Source: Cyanophora paradoxa (lineage: Eukaryota; Glaucocystophyceae; Cyanophorales; Cyanophoraceae). Taken from it: a stretch of DNA of 64,000 bases. Positions 22,259 through 33,128 of the stretch are shown here, piece by piece. The stretch covers positions 1 to 64,000 of the forward strand of contig QPMI01000163.1 in NCBI GenBank assembly GCA_004431415.1, written 5' to 3'. Positions within the stretch are counted from its first letter, which is position 1. Each line of letters opens with the position of its first letter. The position numbers and the translations under genes were made by a program. The notes beneath the pieces were generated by a model, which ran no database searches, was not told the origin of the DNA, and saw nothing but the letters and a program-made list of their open reading frames with translations.

Positions 22259-23870
22259 TCAGGCTATCTGCAGTCCTACAAAAGCCTTGCACAGCTGCAG
22301 TAGCCCTTTTGCCTGCTCTTCGTTCGCGAAGATGTCAGGACGCCCGCGCGGGGCGCGCGGAACCACTCTGTGGACGCGACCACAAATGGTGCGCATGCTG
22401 TCGGATCGCGCAGGTGGTGGCCACTGCACACCACCCGACCCAGCGCGCGCAGGGAGAACAGGACCTCCAGGACCCGGTCGACCCAACACTTCGCTTTGAA
22501 TGTAGACCCGGCGGTCGTGCCCAGCCCGTTGTTACTTTTGCGAGCGTCTCGACTCGAGCGCCACCTAACAGCATATTGAGAGCAGAATCGCAAGATAAGT
22601 TGCAGTAAGAAACGCACCGAGCTCAAGAATTGCAATTGCTTCAAAGCATTGAGCTCGTCCAGGGTCGATCCCGGCAGTCAGGGGCGGGAGCTCGACGCTG
22701 GCGGCCGGCTCGTCGTCGTCGAAGAGGGGCCGCCTGTGTAGGGCGGCCCAGCCCCTGGCGCCCTGTGAACGAAGAAGCAAAGGAGAGAGCCGCTCAGGAC
22801 TCGGAAAGTAAAGAAGCTCAGAGGAAAGACGCTCGCCTTGTCGGAGTCCCGCCCCTCCCCCGCACCCGGAGTCGGGCTTGACGTTGTAGTTCTCGAGGAG
22901 GGGGCGGACGGCGCCGGGGTACATGAGGACCGCCTGCCGCAGGAGGGCGGCGGCAAGGGCCGCGGCAGAGGGCGGGGGCGGTGCCGGCGAGGCGGGGTCC
23001 AGCGTGTGCGAGAAGAGGCGCCGGAGGACCTGCCGCGCTTCAGTCTTAGAGGAGATTCGGAGGGCGCAGGGCACCGGCTCGTCGACGGGCGCGGCGCCGC
23101 CGTCCCGCGCCACGCGCATGAGCGCGTACGCTGCGAGCCCGGCTCGGCGCCAGGAAAAAGGGGGGAGAGGCTAAGTGGGGGTACCCGAGGAGTTGAGGGC
23201 GATGGGAGGAAGAGGGGCGGCTCCCGCCTCGAGAGGGGCGGCTCCCGCACGAACGAGGCGGAGCGCCCGGGGAGCGCCGGCGCCGCCACCAGCTCCAGAA
23301 GGAACTTGTACTCCCTGAAGAAAAATGAGGTGGGGGGGGGGAAGTTGGGGGGGGGAAGGTTATGGGGTACCTGGCGCGGAGGGCGAAGTAGTCGATGCAC
23401 TGGAGCACCCCATCAGGTCACTGTCGGGGTCCAGCGCAAGCAGCAGCTTGGCCGTCTCTGGAGGTACGACGTTCGGTTCGAATCCGAGTAGGGGGAAGCG
23501 GTCGAGGGGTACCGAGGGAGGTGCGGGAGCAGCCGCGCGAATGAGCATCTGCAGGCGCCGGAAGACCAGGCCTGGGGGTGGCGGGGTGAGTCCGGAGGAG
23601 GTACAGGTTATCCTCGGGGTACAACGGGTTCTCTGCGCACTTGTTCTCCATGACTGCGAAGTCAGGCGGCAGGCGCCGCTCGCCGGCTTGAACTGCGGGT
23701 GCCTGCCGGGGACGGAGCTCAAAACCAAGTGAACGAACTGCGGCGCAACGCATCCTCCACCCCGCCGCGCCCGTGCCCGCGCCCCGCCCGCACCAGGCTG
23801 CCTCGAGGCAGTAGAGGGCGCGGTCGAGGAGCTCGGTCGCCGCGTCCAGCTCGCCGCTGTACTTGTAGAT
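22259..23870 (-). pseudogene. TCF25/NULP1-type gene, array copy 5 (many frameshifts)
   Basis: The exon content is the same but this is the most damaged copy. Single bases are missing near 23663 (exon ASGACRLDFAVM), 23536 (exon LIRGGCSRTSL), 23410 (exon SDLMGVLQ) and 23205 (exon LFLPIALN), among others, and the unit is 34-38 bp shorter than units 1-3. Losses hit G/C runs and CC pairs in introns and exons alike. That is the pattern of a low-coverage consensus rather than of selection. Biological loss of function cannot be excluded. Confidence 0.7.
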
Positions 23871-25029
23871 CTGAGGCCGGCCGCCGGCTTCAGGCCCCCG
23901 GGCCAGGCTTCGTGTGCTCGGGGTTCGTGTGCTCGGGGAGGGCGGGCCCGGGGCCGGGGCAGGGCCGGGGGAGGGCGGGCCAGGGGAGGGCGGGCCCGGG
24001 CCGGGGCGGGCCGGGGGAGGGGCACGCCGGGGCCGGGGCGGGGCCGGGGAGGGGCGGGCGGGGGGAGAGGCGGGGCTGGGGAGGGGCGGGGCCGGGGGAG
24101 GGGCGGGGCCGGGGGAGGCGAAGGGCGGGGGCGGGCCCTCCGAAGAGGGGCTGGGAGAGGGGAAGGAGGTCCACGTCCTCTCTTCCCCCCGAAGAGGGCA
24201 CTCCGGGGGTAGGGAGGTCCGCCTCCTCTCTCCGGGGGTCAGCATGCTGCGGAGACGGGCATAAGACACCGAAAACCAGCGATCGCTTGGCCAATGAGAA
24301 GGCTGTGGACGTCAAGCCCGCGGCGACCGTTAGAACTGAGAACACAGAAGCGATCGCCGGCCCAGCAGCTCTTTGTTAGAGATCGGATCCGCTGGGTATG
24401 GCGCCGAACACAAAGCGATCGCCGAGCAATGAGAAGGCTCTATGCGCGGGCAGAGATGTAGCGATCGCATTGAATAGAGAATCTCTATGCGAGCATGCCC
24501 ACAGCGCTACGGGAGGCGGGCACGCACTGCAGGCGTTGGCGTTGGCTGGTGCGACGAACTTGAAGCAGCTCCTGCGCAAGCGATCGCCGGTCAGAGAGCC
24601 TTCTCATCGCTTCGGCGATCGCTAGGCCCTGGTACGAGTACTCCGGGCGATCGCTAGCGCGAACCGTCGGACGACGGACGCGGCGCGGCGATCGCTTGAA
24701 AAAGGCCCCGGCCCGATCCGAGCCCATGGCCGGCGGGCATAGTGAACATAGTGCCAAAACGTCGCCCCGAAATCACGGTTTTTAGAAGGATCGGAAGAAA
24801 GCGCGCCCAGGCAGGTCCGAGGGGCGGTTCCGGGACGGACCTACTGGCTCAGAGCTGCTTGCGCTGGGCCCGCCGGGCGACGCCATAGTTGAGAGCTCGA
24901 GTCCCTGCGTGCCGCCTTACAGCTGCCGAGGATGGGGCGACGGCTGCAGAATTCGAAGATGAGTACCTCGGACAAGCGAAAGCGTGTAGCTAGCGCGCCG
25001 CCGGCGCCGCGGGTGTGGGCTGCCGCGGG

Positions 25030-25314
25030 ATCGCATTGAATAGAGAATCTCTATGCGAGCATGCCCACAGCGCTACGGGAGGCGGGCACGCACTGCAGGC
25101 GTTGGCGTTGGCTGGTGCGACGAACTTGAAGCAGCTCCTGCGCAAGCGATCGCCGGTCAGATGCGCGGGGCAGAGATGTAGCGATCGCATTGAATAGAGA
25201 ATCTCTATGCGAGCATGCCCACAGCGCTACGGGAGGCGGGCACGCACTGCAGGCGTTGGCGTTGGCTGGTGCGACGAACTTGAAGCAGCTCCTGCGCAAG
25301 CGATCGCCGGTCAG
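25030..25314. repeat. Two extra 131-bp pieces of the array unit at its right end
   Basis: The 131-bp piece that normally ends just before a unit marker (from ATCGCATTGAATAGAG to ATCGCCGGTCAG) is present twice in direct order, at 25030-25160 and 25184-25314. It follows an abrupt end of the sixth unit at GCCGCGGGTG near 25014. A 23-bp spacer with unit sequence separates the two. The second piece abuts the first base of A2 through ACTCTACGG. Confidence 0.9.
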
Positions 25315-25323
25315 ACTCTACGG

Positions 25324-25909
25324 TAAACAGCGCCTATTAAATTGGGTAAGTTGAGTGCAGCTTGAGCTTTCATGCTGGAGTGACGCGATGTTCAGACGTT
25401 TTTTTGCAGGCGCGCGCGTACCGGTACCGCGGCGTACGTACGTCTCGGAAGATGAAATTAAACAGCTAGAGCCTATATGATATATATAGTTATAGCTATA
25501 GCTAGAGCTTAAAATTAAATCTTGCGTGCATATATATACAATAATTATATACTTAAAGGCGCTTTTTATAATTGATTCGTGCGTTTTTAATTCAAAGAAA
25601 ATTCGGTCGGAAATCTGACCTTTTCAGACCTTTCGGGTTCGCACGTGCTAGTAATAGCTACCAGGTACCGGTGAAGCTTTCAAGTTTCCGGATCACGATC
25701 GCGATCGCCGAGTCGAGCGCGATCGCGAGCGTTAACCGTTAGATCGGAGACTGCAGCCTCGTGCACGATCATGATGACAGCAGCAGCGGACTCGTGCACG
25801 ATCAGCCTGCAGCCTGCAGGCTGCAGGCCGCAGTGCAGGCTAGCGCTATAGCGGCGCCCTCGTGCATGATCATGATCATGATCACTGCAGCGGACGCTAT
25901 CTTAGCTAG
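25324..25909. other. AT-rich, palindrome-rich intergenic DNA in A2
   Basis: This is the copy of 2459-3036, with the same TATATATA runs and stacked GATC and CTGCAG palindromes plus the 8-bp insertion. No coding frame is seen. Confidence 0.6.
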
Positions 25910-28900
25910 CTAGACGAGGAAGGTGCGGACGCCGGGCGGGGGCGCGTCGGGCGGCTCCTCGGGGGCGTGCCGCTGCAGCTCGAGCAGCGCCGCCGTCTGC
26001 TCGAGCAGCGTCACTGCGTCCCTCGCCCTCCCCTTGGCCCCGGCGGCGGGGGTGGCGCCCCGCCGTCGGCTTGAGCAGCTCGACCTCGGGCGCTGCGCGC
26101 TCCTGCTCGGGCCGCTCGCGACGCTCGGGCGCGCGCGGGGCGCCCTGCTTGGCGGGGAGCTTGAGCTTGGAGACCGTGGGGCGCGCGGTGCGGGCGCCCC
26201 CGCCGGCGTGGCCGCGCCTCAGGGCGCGGTAGAGGTCCTCGGCGCGGGCCTGGGGCGCGGCAGGCGTGAGGCGCGCGGGGCGGGGCGGGGCGGGGCGGCG
26301 GGGCGCGGGGGCGGGCCTCCCAGACGCTCGTGATGCCTTTGGAGACGGCGCTCGCCATCTCCACGATCTGCGCCCCCGCCGGGTCACACCGGCCGCCCCG
26401 CCCCGGCGTCCCGCACCGCGCACCTTGGCGGTAACGGAGGAGCGGCGGGGCGGGGCGGCGGCCGGTGGCGGGGCTCGGGGAGCCACCCTCGCTCCCTCGC
26501 TTCGTGCCGTCGAGCGCCCCGAGCGCGCCGTCGAGCGGCCGGTGCGGGCCGTCGGCGGCCCCGAGGCGGCCCCGAGCGCGCGAGGGGATCTCGACGCTGA
26601 GGCGCAGCGAGTGGCGCCGCCCGCCGGCTCCTCGCTGCGGCTGCGCCGGCGCTGCAGCAGGGCGCTCCCGCCGCCTCCCCATCGCCGCCCTCTGGCTCCT
26701 CGGCGGCGATACTGACGCGGCGGCGGCCGTGCGGCTGGCCGGCGAGCTCGGGGGCGCCCAGGGGCAGAGGGTGCGCCACCGAGGAGCGCCGGGGGGGCGC
26801 TGGGCGTGGGGGAGCCCTCGGGGAGGCCGAGCCGGCGTTCGCGGCGAGGAGGCTCGCGCGGCGAAAGGTGCGCCCCGCGGGCCGTGCAGCGCGTCCGCCG
26901 AGCGCTCCCGCTTGCGCCGCTCCTTCGCCACCAGCCGCGCCAGGCCGGCCCCGCGCCGCGCCCACCGCCCCGCCCCTCCTCCTCCTCCTCCTCGCTCTCG
27001 CTCTCGCTCTCCGCCGCTGCCGTCACCGCCGGCGCCAGCGCACGCCACAGCGCTGCCCGCTCCGCCGCCGCCGCCTCCGCCACTCGCCGCCCTCGGCCGC
27101 CGCCGCCTCCGCAGCGGCGGCGGCGGCGGCGGCCTTTGCCTTGGCGTCGGCCTCGGCTGCGGCGGCGTCGGCGGCGCGCTCGGCGTTGGCGGCTCGGTAG
27201 AGGCGCGTCGCGGAAAGGAGGCGGGAGGCGAGGAGGAGGGCGGGACCGGCCCCGCGAGCCCCCGCACCGCCCCGAGCAGCGCCGGCGCCCCAACGGGGGC
27301 CGGGCGGCCTCAGGGGCGGCGGGGGTGGGGAGGCCGCGCGGGCGGCGTCGAAGGCGGCTGCGAGGAAGAGGCCGACGTCGCGCACGTCCTCCTCGGGCCG
27401 CGGGCCCGCCCGCCGCCCCGCCGCCCCTCCGCGAACCACCGGCACACGAGCAGCACGTGCCAGAGCTCCCCCAGCAGCGGGCCCGGGCCCGTCGCCCACT
27501 CCGCCTGCTCCGCCGCCGCCGCCATGCGCGCCGCGATCGCCGTCTCGCTCGTGTGGCGGAGGCCGAGGGTGAGGGGCGGGGCGGGGGCGGCAGCGTGTGG
27601 AGCGGGGCGCGGGTGGCGAGGCGGAGGGACTCGACGAGGCGGGCGGCGGCGGGGGCGAGGCGCTCGGCGGCCTCGCGGGCGCGCTGCGGGAGGTTTGCCG
27701 CCGCGCGCCACTGCCGCTCCAGCGCCGCCACCTGCGCCCGCTCCTCCGCCCCCTGCCCGTGCCCTCCTCCTCCTTCTCCGTCTCCTTGGCCGCCGGCGCG
27801 GCGCCCCCCTCGAGGGCTCGGGCCCCGCGGGGCGCGCCAAGTGCACGTAGGCGAGGCTCGGCGCCGACGCCGCCGGGCGCAGCGCGCGGGAGGAGGAGGC
27901 CGCCGCCGCCGGCCCCCGCCGCCCCGGCGAGCTGCGGGCGGACGGGGCGGCAGCGAGGCCCCGGGCGGGAGTCACGGGCGGGCGCCCGCTGCAAGAGGTC
28001 GTGAGCGCACGAGGGCGTGCGGGGCGGGACGGCCGCACTGTGGGGGGGCGAGGGAGGTGCCCGAGGCGGAGCGGGGCGGGCGGCGCGCGGCGTCGGGCCC
28101 CGGGAAAAGATGAGCAGGGGCGGGGCGGGATCCGCGTCGGCGGGGGCGCCCCGGGCGGGAGGCAGCCGCCGCGCTCGAGGACGGCCGCCGCGCCGCCGGC
28201 CCGCGCCAGCAGCTGCGCCCGCCCCGACTGCCGCCCCGTCCCCGCCGAGAGCGGCCGTATCACCGGCCCCGGCGCCGGCGGGCGAGGGCTGGCCGCGCGA
28301 CGGCGCTGCCGGGGCGGTTCGTTCGGGGGCACTCCCCGGCGGTGCGTGCCGGCGGACCGGGCCGGGCGGAGGAGGGGCGGTAGAGGGGTGCCGGGGCGCG
28401 GGGGCGAGCGGGGCGGGAGCTGGGCGGGGTGGCCGCGAGGGAGGCGGCGAGGGTGGCGGGGGGCCGGCCCTTGGCGGGGGCGCGATGGCGGGCGGGAGGG
28501 GCAGCTTCAGCTTGAAGCCGGCGGCCGCTGCGGGGCGCGTGAGGGGCGCGGGGCGGCGGGGCGGGCGGGGGCGGCAGGCGGCACCGGATGCGACCTTCTG
28601 GCCGGGGAGGGCGTGCGGCCCGAGAGGCGACGGGGCCTCCCCCGCCACGGCGCCCCGGCCCTGCCGCCCCCATGCCGTCAGAGAGCGGGCGACGGGATCA
28701 GGGAAGCGGGGGCGCACAGAAGCAGCGGAGCGGGGTGCCGGCGGGAGCGCTCCCCGGGGAGCGGGGCGCTGGGGGCCGGTGTTGCGGCGAGGCGGTCGGC
28801 GGCGGCGGCGAGGAGGCGGAGGCGGGCGGGGTCGGGCGCTGCGCCGGCCCCGCCACAAGGGAGGCGCGCTTGGAGGCGACGCGGCTGAGGCCCCGGCTCG

Positions 28901-29984
28901 GGCCCTCCGCCCCTCCTTCGGCGAGGCCTCCCCCGCGGCGCCGGCGGCGGCGGGGCGGGGCGGGGCGGCGGCGCGGGCGCGGGCGGCCTCCTTCAGGCGG
29001 CGCCGCAGGACGGTGGCGGCCTCGCCGGCGGCGACCTCTGCGGGGCGGGGGCGTGAGGGGCGGGGCCGGGGAGGCGCGAGGGGGCGGGGCGGGGCGGGGC
29101 GGACCCTCGAGGGCGCGGTAGCGGAGGCGGCGGCGGGTGCCGCGGGGCCCGACCTCGAGGTACGTGATCCGCTCGAAGACGATCTCGAGGACGCGCGCGT
29201 ACTCCCCCGCCGTCACCTCCCCGGCCCAGGCGTCCGCCATCTCGAAGAGGCTCAGGCGGAAGCGGTCGGCGTTGAGCTCATCGTGCGCCCCGCTGTCCAG
29301 CTCCCAGTCCTCCTCGGCCACCGCCGCCGCCCGCGCCGCGTCGAAGTGCCTGCACGCCTGGTCAGCGAGGCCCCGAACTTTCAGAACACAACCGAGCGCG
29401 CTTGTTCAGCGCCTTGTAAAGCAGGTTATGGAACTTGAGGTACTCCGCCTTGCTCACGCGCCCCAGCCCCTCCTCGTCCGTCACGCGCCAGAACCGGCTC
29501 AGGATGCCGGCGATGCCCGGATCAAATCTGATCGACTCGCGGAGGAGCAGGTCCTTCTGCGTATAGACCCACTCGGAGCGCTGCCGGCCCCGTTCGTAGT
29601 AGCGCCGCAGCTCCTCCAGCAGCGTCGGCAGCTGCGGCGCCCCGTCGTGAGCCCCGGCCCGCCCCGCCGCACACTCCAGGCGAGAGGCGCGCCTCCTTCC
29701 CAGGCTCCGCGGGCAGGCTCCGCGCCCGCCGCCGCGGCTTCCGCGCGCCATCCCTTGTCCTGGCCGAGCGCGGCGCCGCCGCCTCCACGAGCCGATTGAG
29801 GTCCTTCTCCGACGCGCTCCGCTGCAGCGGGTGGTACCTGCAACGCCGCCCTCAGCCCCGGCCCGGGGGGGCCGGGGCGAGCGCAGACGCACCGGCTAAA
29901 GGAGAAGTTCTGCGACCGCAGCCGAGCGAGGAGGCGGATGTCCTGCTTTCCCAGCGAGCCGAGGGAAAACCGCCGCAGCGTCAT
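25910..29984 (-). pseudogene. EF-hand-like, Ala-rich protein, copy 2 (frameshifted as written)
   Basis: This is the second copy of the gene at 3037-7137. The 5' exons, MTLRRFSLGSLGKQDIRLL through the EF-hand-like exon FRLSLFEMADAWAGEV, are unchanged. Losses of C or G bases in the 3' half, for example two C near 26038-26062, shift the frame. The copy 1 C-terminus DAVTLLEQTAALLELQRHAP then appears in another frame. The equivalent of the normal stop is at 25910-25912. Whether the gene is truly broken depends on the sequence quality of these runs. Confidence 0.55.
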
Positions 29985-30534
29985 GGCGGCAAGCTAGCAA
30001 GCAGATCTAGAATGAATTGCAGTCGTTGACTGAGGCCAATAGCGCTACTGGACGCATGGTTGGGAAGCAGACATGCGGCCCGCTGAACTCAAGTCTCAAG
30101 GGGCCGGCTCAGGTCAACAAGCTTAGCTATGGCCAAATCTCGTCAAGGAAGTGCAAGGCTGGCGCCCGGTGCTATCGCTGCTCCTCAAACTGCGAACGAA
30201 GCTGCTCTTCGGGCTGGGGTACCGCACGGCGCAGCTCAGCTGTTTGTTGTTTAGTCTTCGATTCAGCGCAGCTAGGCCGCAGCTAGACGCGTCGCAGGCC
30301 GTGTCACGATGCAGCATAGCCCCGACACGTGCGCCGCATTCGCCGGCGTCGGCGCGCTGAACCCGGCACGCGCGCCGACGAGCTCCGAGCCTGCGCCGCG
30401 ATCCATCTGCAGCGTCGCTCCACGCGCCATGGCCAGCGCGGCACCGTCAGCAGCGCGGGGTTTCATCGCCTGCGGGTCGCGCCGCGAGTCGCGCCGCGAG
30501 TCGTGCGGCCCGTACGAGTACCGACCCGTTTCCA
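29985..30534. promoter_or_regulatory. Divergent promoter region between the two A2 genes
   Basis: This is the copy of 7138-7688, almost identical. It separates the ATG of the EF-hand-like gene (minus, 29984) from the ATG of the unknown plus-strand gene (30535). Confidence 0.4.
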
Positions 30535-31445
30535 ATGGTGGCATCAAGAGCGGTCGAGCACCCGCCGGTCGTGTCGCTGCGGGCAAGAAGCGGCGGCGAC
30601 GGGGCGCTGCAGGGCGGGTCCGGCGCCGGGCCAAGCGGCGTGCCGGACGCGCTGCGGGAAGTGGTGGAAGTCAGCGACGAGGAGGGTTTCCGCCTGGGGC
30701 TCGCCCCGCTGCCGTGCACGGTCGAGCGGGAGGTGCCCGCCCAGGCGCTCGCCCCGGAGCTTGGCGCGGAGGCGCGCTTCGTGCTGCTGCGGCCCGTCTC
30801 GCGGGTCGCCGAGGTCTACGCCCTCCTCGGGGCGACGAGGGCGACGCCGAGCTCGTCGACGGTCCGCCCCGCCCACCCTGCCCCCTGCCCCTGCCCCTGC
30901 CTGGCCGCGCCGGCCGACGCAGGGGGCGGCAGTGGCGGACGAGCTGATGGGCGAGATCGCGCCGCTGGCGAACGCCGTCCTCTGGGCGCGTCACGGCGCC
31001 CGCTTCGCCCGCACCGCCATCGTCCCCACCATCCTCGGCCCGCCCCCGCGCCCCGCCCGGCCCCGCGCAGCGTCGCGAACTGCGGCAGCTGAGGCGGGGG
31101 GGCGCAGGGCGGCTGGGGCGCGGGGCGGGGGGCCGGGTGCTGGCGGAGGGCGGGGCGGGGGACGGGGAGGAGCACGCGCACGTGGCGAGCTTCGAGCACT
31201 CCGTCTCCGGCGTGCACGTGGCGCGTCCCCTGCCGGGCCGAGCCGGCGGCTGCGGGGCTAATTACGAGCAGCCGGGGGACGATGGCCAGCCGATGGAGGT
31301 CCACGTCCTCGCGCCCCTCGCCGCCCCCTGGCTCTACGGCGCCCGGCCCCGCCCCGGCGGCCCCGTCCGCCTCCTCAGCCCCGCCGAGTACCGCGCCCAC
31401 GGCCCCGCCCTCGAGGCGCACCTCTTTCCCCCGCCGGACGCCTGA
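30535..31445 (+). pseudogene. Uncharacterised protein of segment A, copy 2 (frame broken in the middle)
   Basis: Here the start is open: MVASRAVEHPPVVSLRARSG continues in frame through GVPDALREVVEVSDEEGFRL and on to AEVYALLG. One G is then missing from the run at about 30830, where copy 1 reads LGGDEGDAELVDG. The two copies thus carry complementary one-base defects, which points to sequencing or consensus error rather than two independent pseudogenes. The C-terminal exon ending LEAHLFPPPDA is unchanged. The function is unknown. Confidence 0.5.
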
Positions 31446-31614
31446 GGCCTGGCCGGGGGGCCTCGGAGGGCCCCGCGCCTGCCCCAACGCCTCACCGCCA
31501 CCCCCATGGCCCGCTGCAGCTGAGCGTCGCGTCACTCCGGCATGGACCCCCAAGCGCTTCCAACAGCGCCAACGAATTCGGGTAAAGCGGTCCGTTTTTT
31601 TCCGGAGTGTCCGA

Positions 31615-32001
31615 TCGCGAGGGGGGGGTTGACCGGACCTCGCAAGGCTTGAAGTCGGAGCCCTTCAAGCCTTCCCGAATCCCCGCTTCCAACGCCTCAA
31701 CGCCTCAACGCCTCCCCAGCTGCAGCCTTGCGTTTGCGCTCGCGGAAAGCATCCTTCCCTCGGCCTCGGTCCTCGGGTCCTGCTGCAGCCGCGGCCGCTC
31801 CTCGCCGGTGCGCCCCGCCCGGCACCGAAACGGCCGAAGATGCGAGCATGCGAGCGCGCGTTTTGCAACGCCCGTTATCCGCCCCCGCGGGAGGCCCTCT
31901 TACGCTTCTCTTCCTCCCTCCGCTGCAGATCTCGGCCCCGCGCAAGGGAGCACGTCCGGGATCCAACTGACGAGACCTCCGAAGTGGACTCGCACGAGGA
32001 C
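31615..32001 (-). repeat. Dispersed repeat element, copy 3 (inverted, more diverged)
   Basis: This is the reverse complement of 2034-2430, including the poly-C counterpart (a G run at 31620), the 11-bp hairpin, the CAACGCCT repeats and the distal part with GAGATCTGC. It is more diverged than copies 1 and 2 are from each other. It lies just right of A2, so elements occur at three of the four A-segment edges. Confidence 0.85.
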
Positions 32002-33128
32002 TCCAGATCTGCAGCTGCATACGCGGCTCTATAGCTAGCTATAGCCGCTGAGCTATAGATCTCGGCCCGGAATGTTGATCATACAATCATCGAATTCGCC
32101 ATATGGCATGCCCATGCTCATGCTGCGCCGCTCATGCGGGGCCCCGCGCCAGCGCCGACGTCGACGTTGGACACTAATCATGATCATGATCATCGGATCA
32201 CAATCAAGATCCGATGACTTATGATCAGTGATGATCATGAGTGACGAGCTCCGAGGCTCCCCCGACCCCTCCGAGGCTCGCTCGGCGATGCCCGGCCCAT
32301 AGCTCTTCACGTGCACTGAGCCTCGGAGTTCAAGGCCTCTTCAAGGCCCTGAGGCCCGGCGGCCTGAGGCTTGATCTCGAAGTCCGGCGGCCTTTAACTA
32401 GTAAGCCCTTGAAGGCTTGATCATGATCGATATCATGAAGCCTTGAAGCCTTGAAGCCCCGCGACCAGAGCCCGTGTTCCGGTGAACTTTAAAGCCTTGA
32501 AGCCTCACTGCTCAGGGCCGCCGGTCCTGATTGGCATCCGAGCCTCGGAACTCGCCGGGAGCTCGCGATCGGTGCATTCAAAATGATTTAAACTTTGAAA
32601 GCTTGAAGCCTTTCAAGTTTGGAGCCGCTGCCAGGCTGATCATGAGCCCCGTACGTCCCGCCCGGACCATCATGGCATCATGGCCGGGCATCGTGATATG
32701 CGCCGCGCGGCGCGCGACTCCATTATAATTATGAAACTTGAAATTTCCGCTTGATTGAAAGCTCGCCGCGAGTCGAATGACAGCTGCATGCGCAGGTCAC
32801 CGGGTAAAAGCTACGGCTGACTTCGAAATGCGTCGCGATCGGTGCCATGGCGAGCATTTGGATTCTGAATTCACCGCGACAACGTGAACGAGTCTCTACT
32901 ATGTATTGTGGGGCAATCCAAGCCCTGGAGGAGCACGGGGGTGAGAGTGAAAGGGCAAACGGTCGGCGAAGGGGTGAAGGCAGGGAGGACGGAGGCGCTG
33001 AGCAGGGGGCGATCGCGAGCAAGGAGGGGGAGAGGGGCGGGGCGACGCGGGGCGGGGCGGGGCGAGGGCCGAGTGGGGGGATGGGGAGGGGGCCGGGGAG
33101 GAGGTGGCGGTGGAGCCGAGGGGAGGGG
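32002..33128. other. Gene-poor, palindrome-rich intergenic region
   Basis: No gene is supported in this stretch of over 1.1 kb. It holds repeated ATGATCATGATCAT runs (32175-32250), repeats of GGCTTGAAG/CTTGAAGCC (32330-32500 and again near 32605), CCTCGGAG motifs and CATATGGCATGC. The GGCTTGAAG motif is also the arm of the hairpin in the dispersed element. The right end, from about 32900, is the GC-rich 3' side of the next gene. Confidence 0.55.

Larger units (their letters stand above)
9007..25014. repeat. Tandem array of 3.1-kb units (5 full + 1 partial)
   Basis: Taking CCTTCTCATCGCTTCGGCGA as the phase marker, units start at 9007, 12133, 15263, 18391, 21507 and 24599, giving lengths of 3126, 3130, 3128, 3116 and 3092 bp. 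The sixth copy stops near 25014. Copies are nearly identical, differing mostly by single-base changes in G/C runs. Every unit contains, left to right, a short low-GC stretch, the minus-strand TCF25-type exons, a GC-rich minisatellite and a cluster of GCGATCGC palindromes. Confidence 0.96.
25324..31567. repeat. Segmental duplication A2 (direct repeat of A1, 6.24 kb)
   Basis: This is the second copy of the A segment, in the same orientation as A1 and right of the array. It is 21 bp shorter than A1 despite an 8-bp insertion near 25707. Almost all differences are single bases missing from G or C runs, which breaks several frames that are open in A1. Confidence 0.95.
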
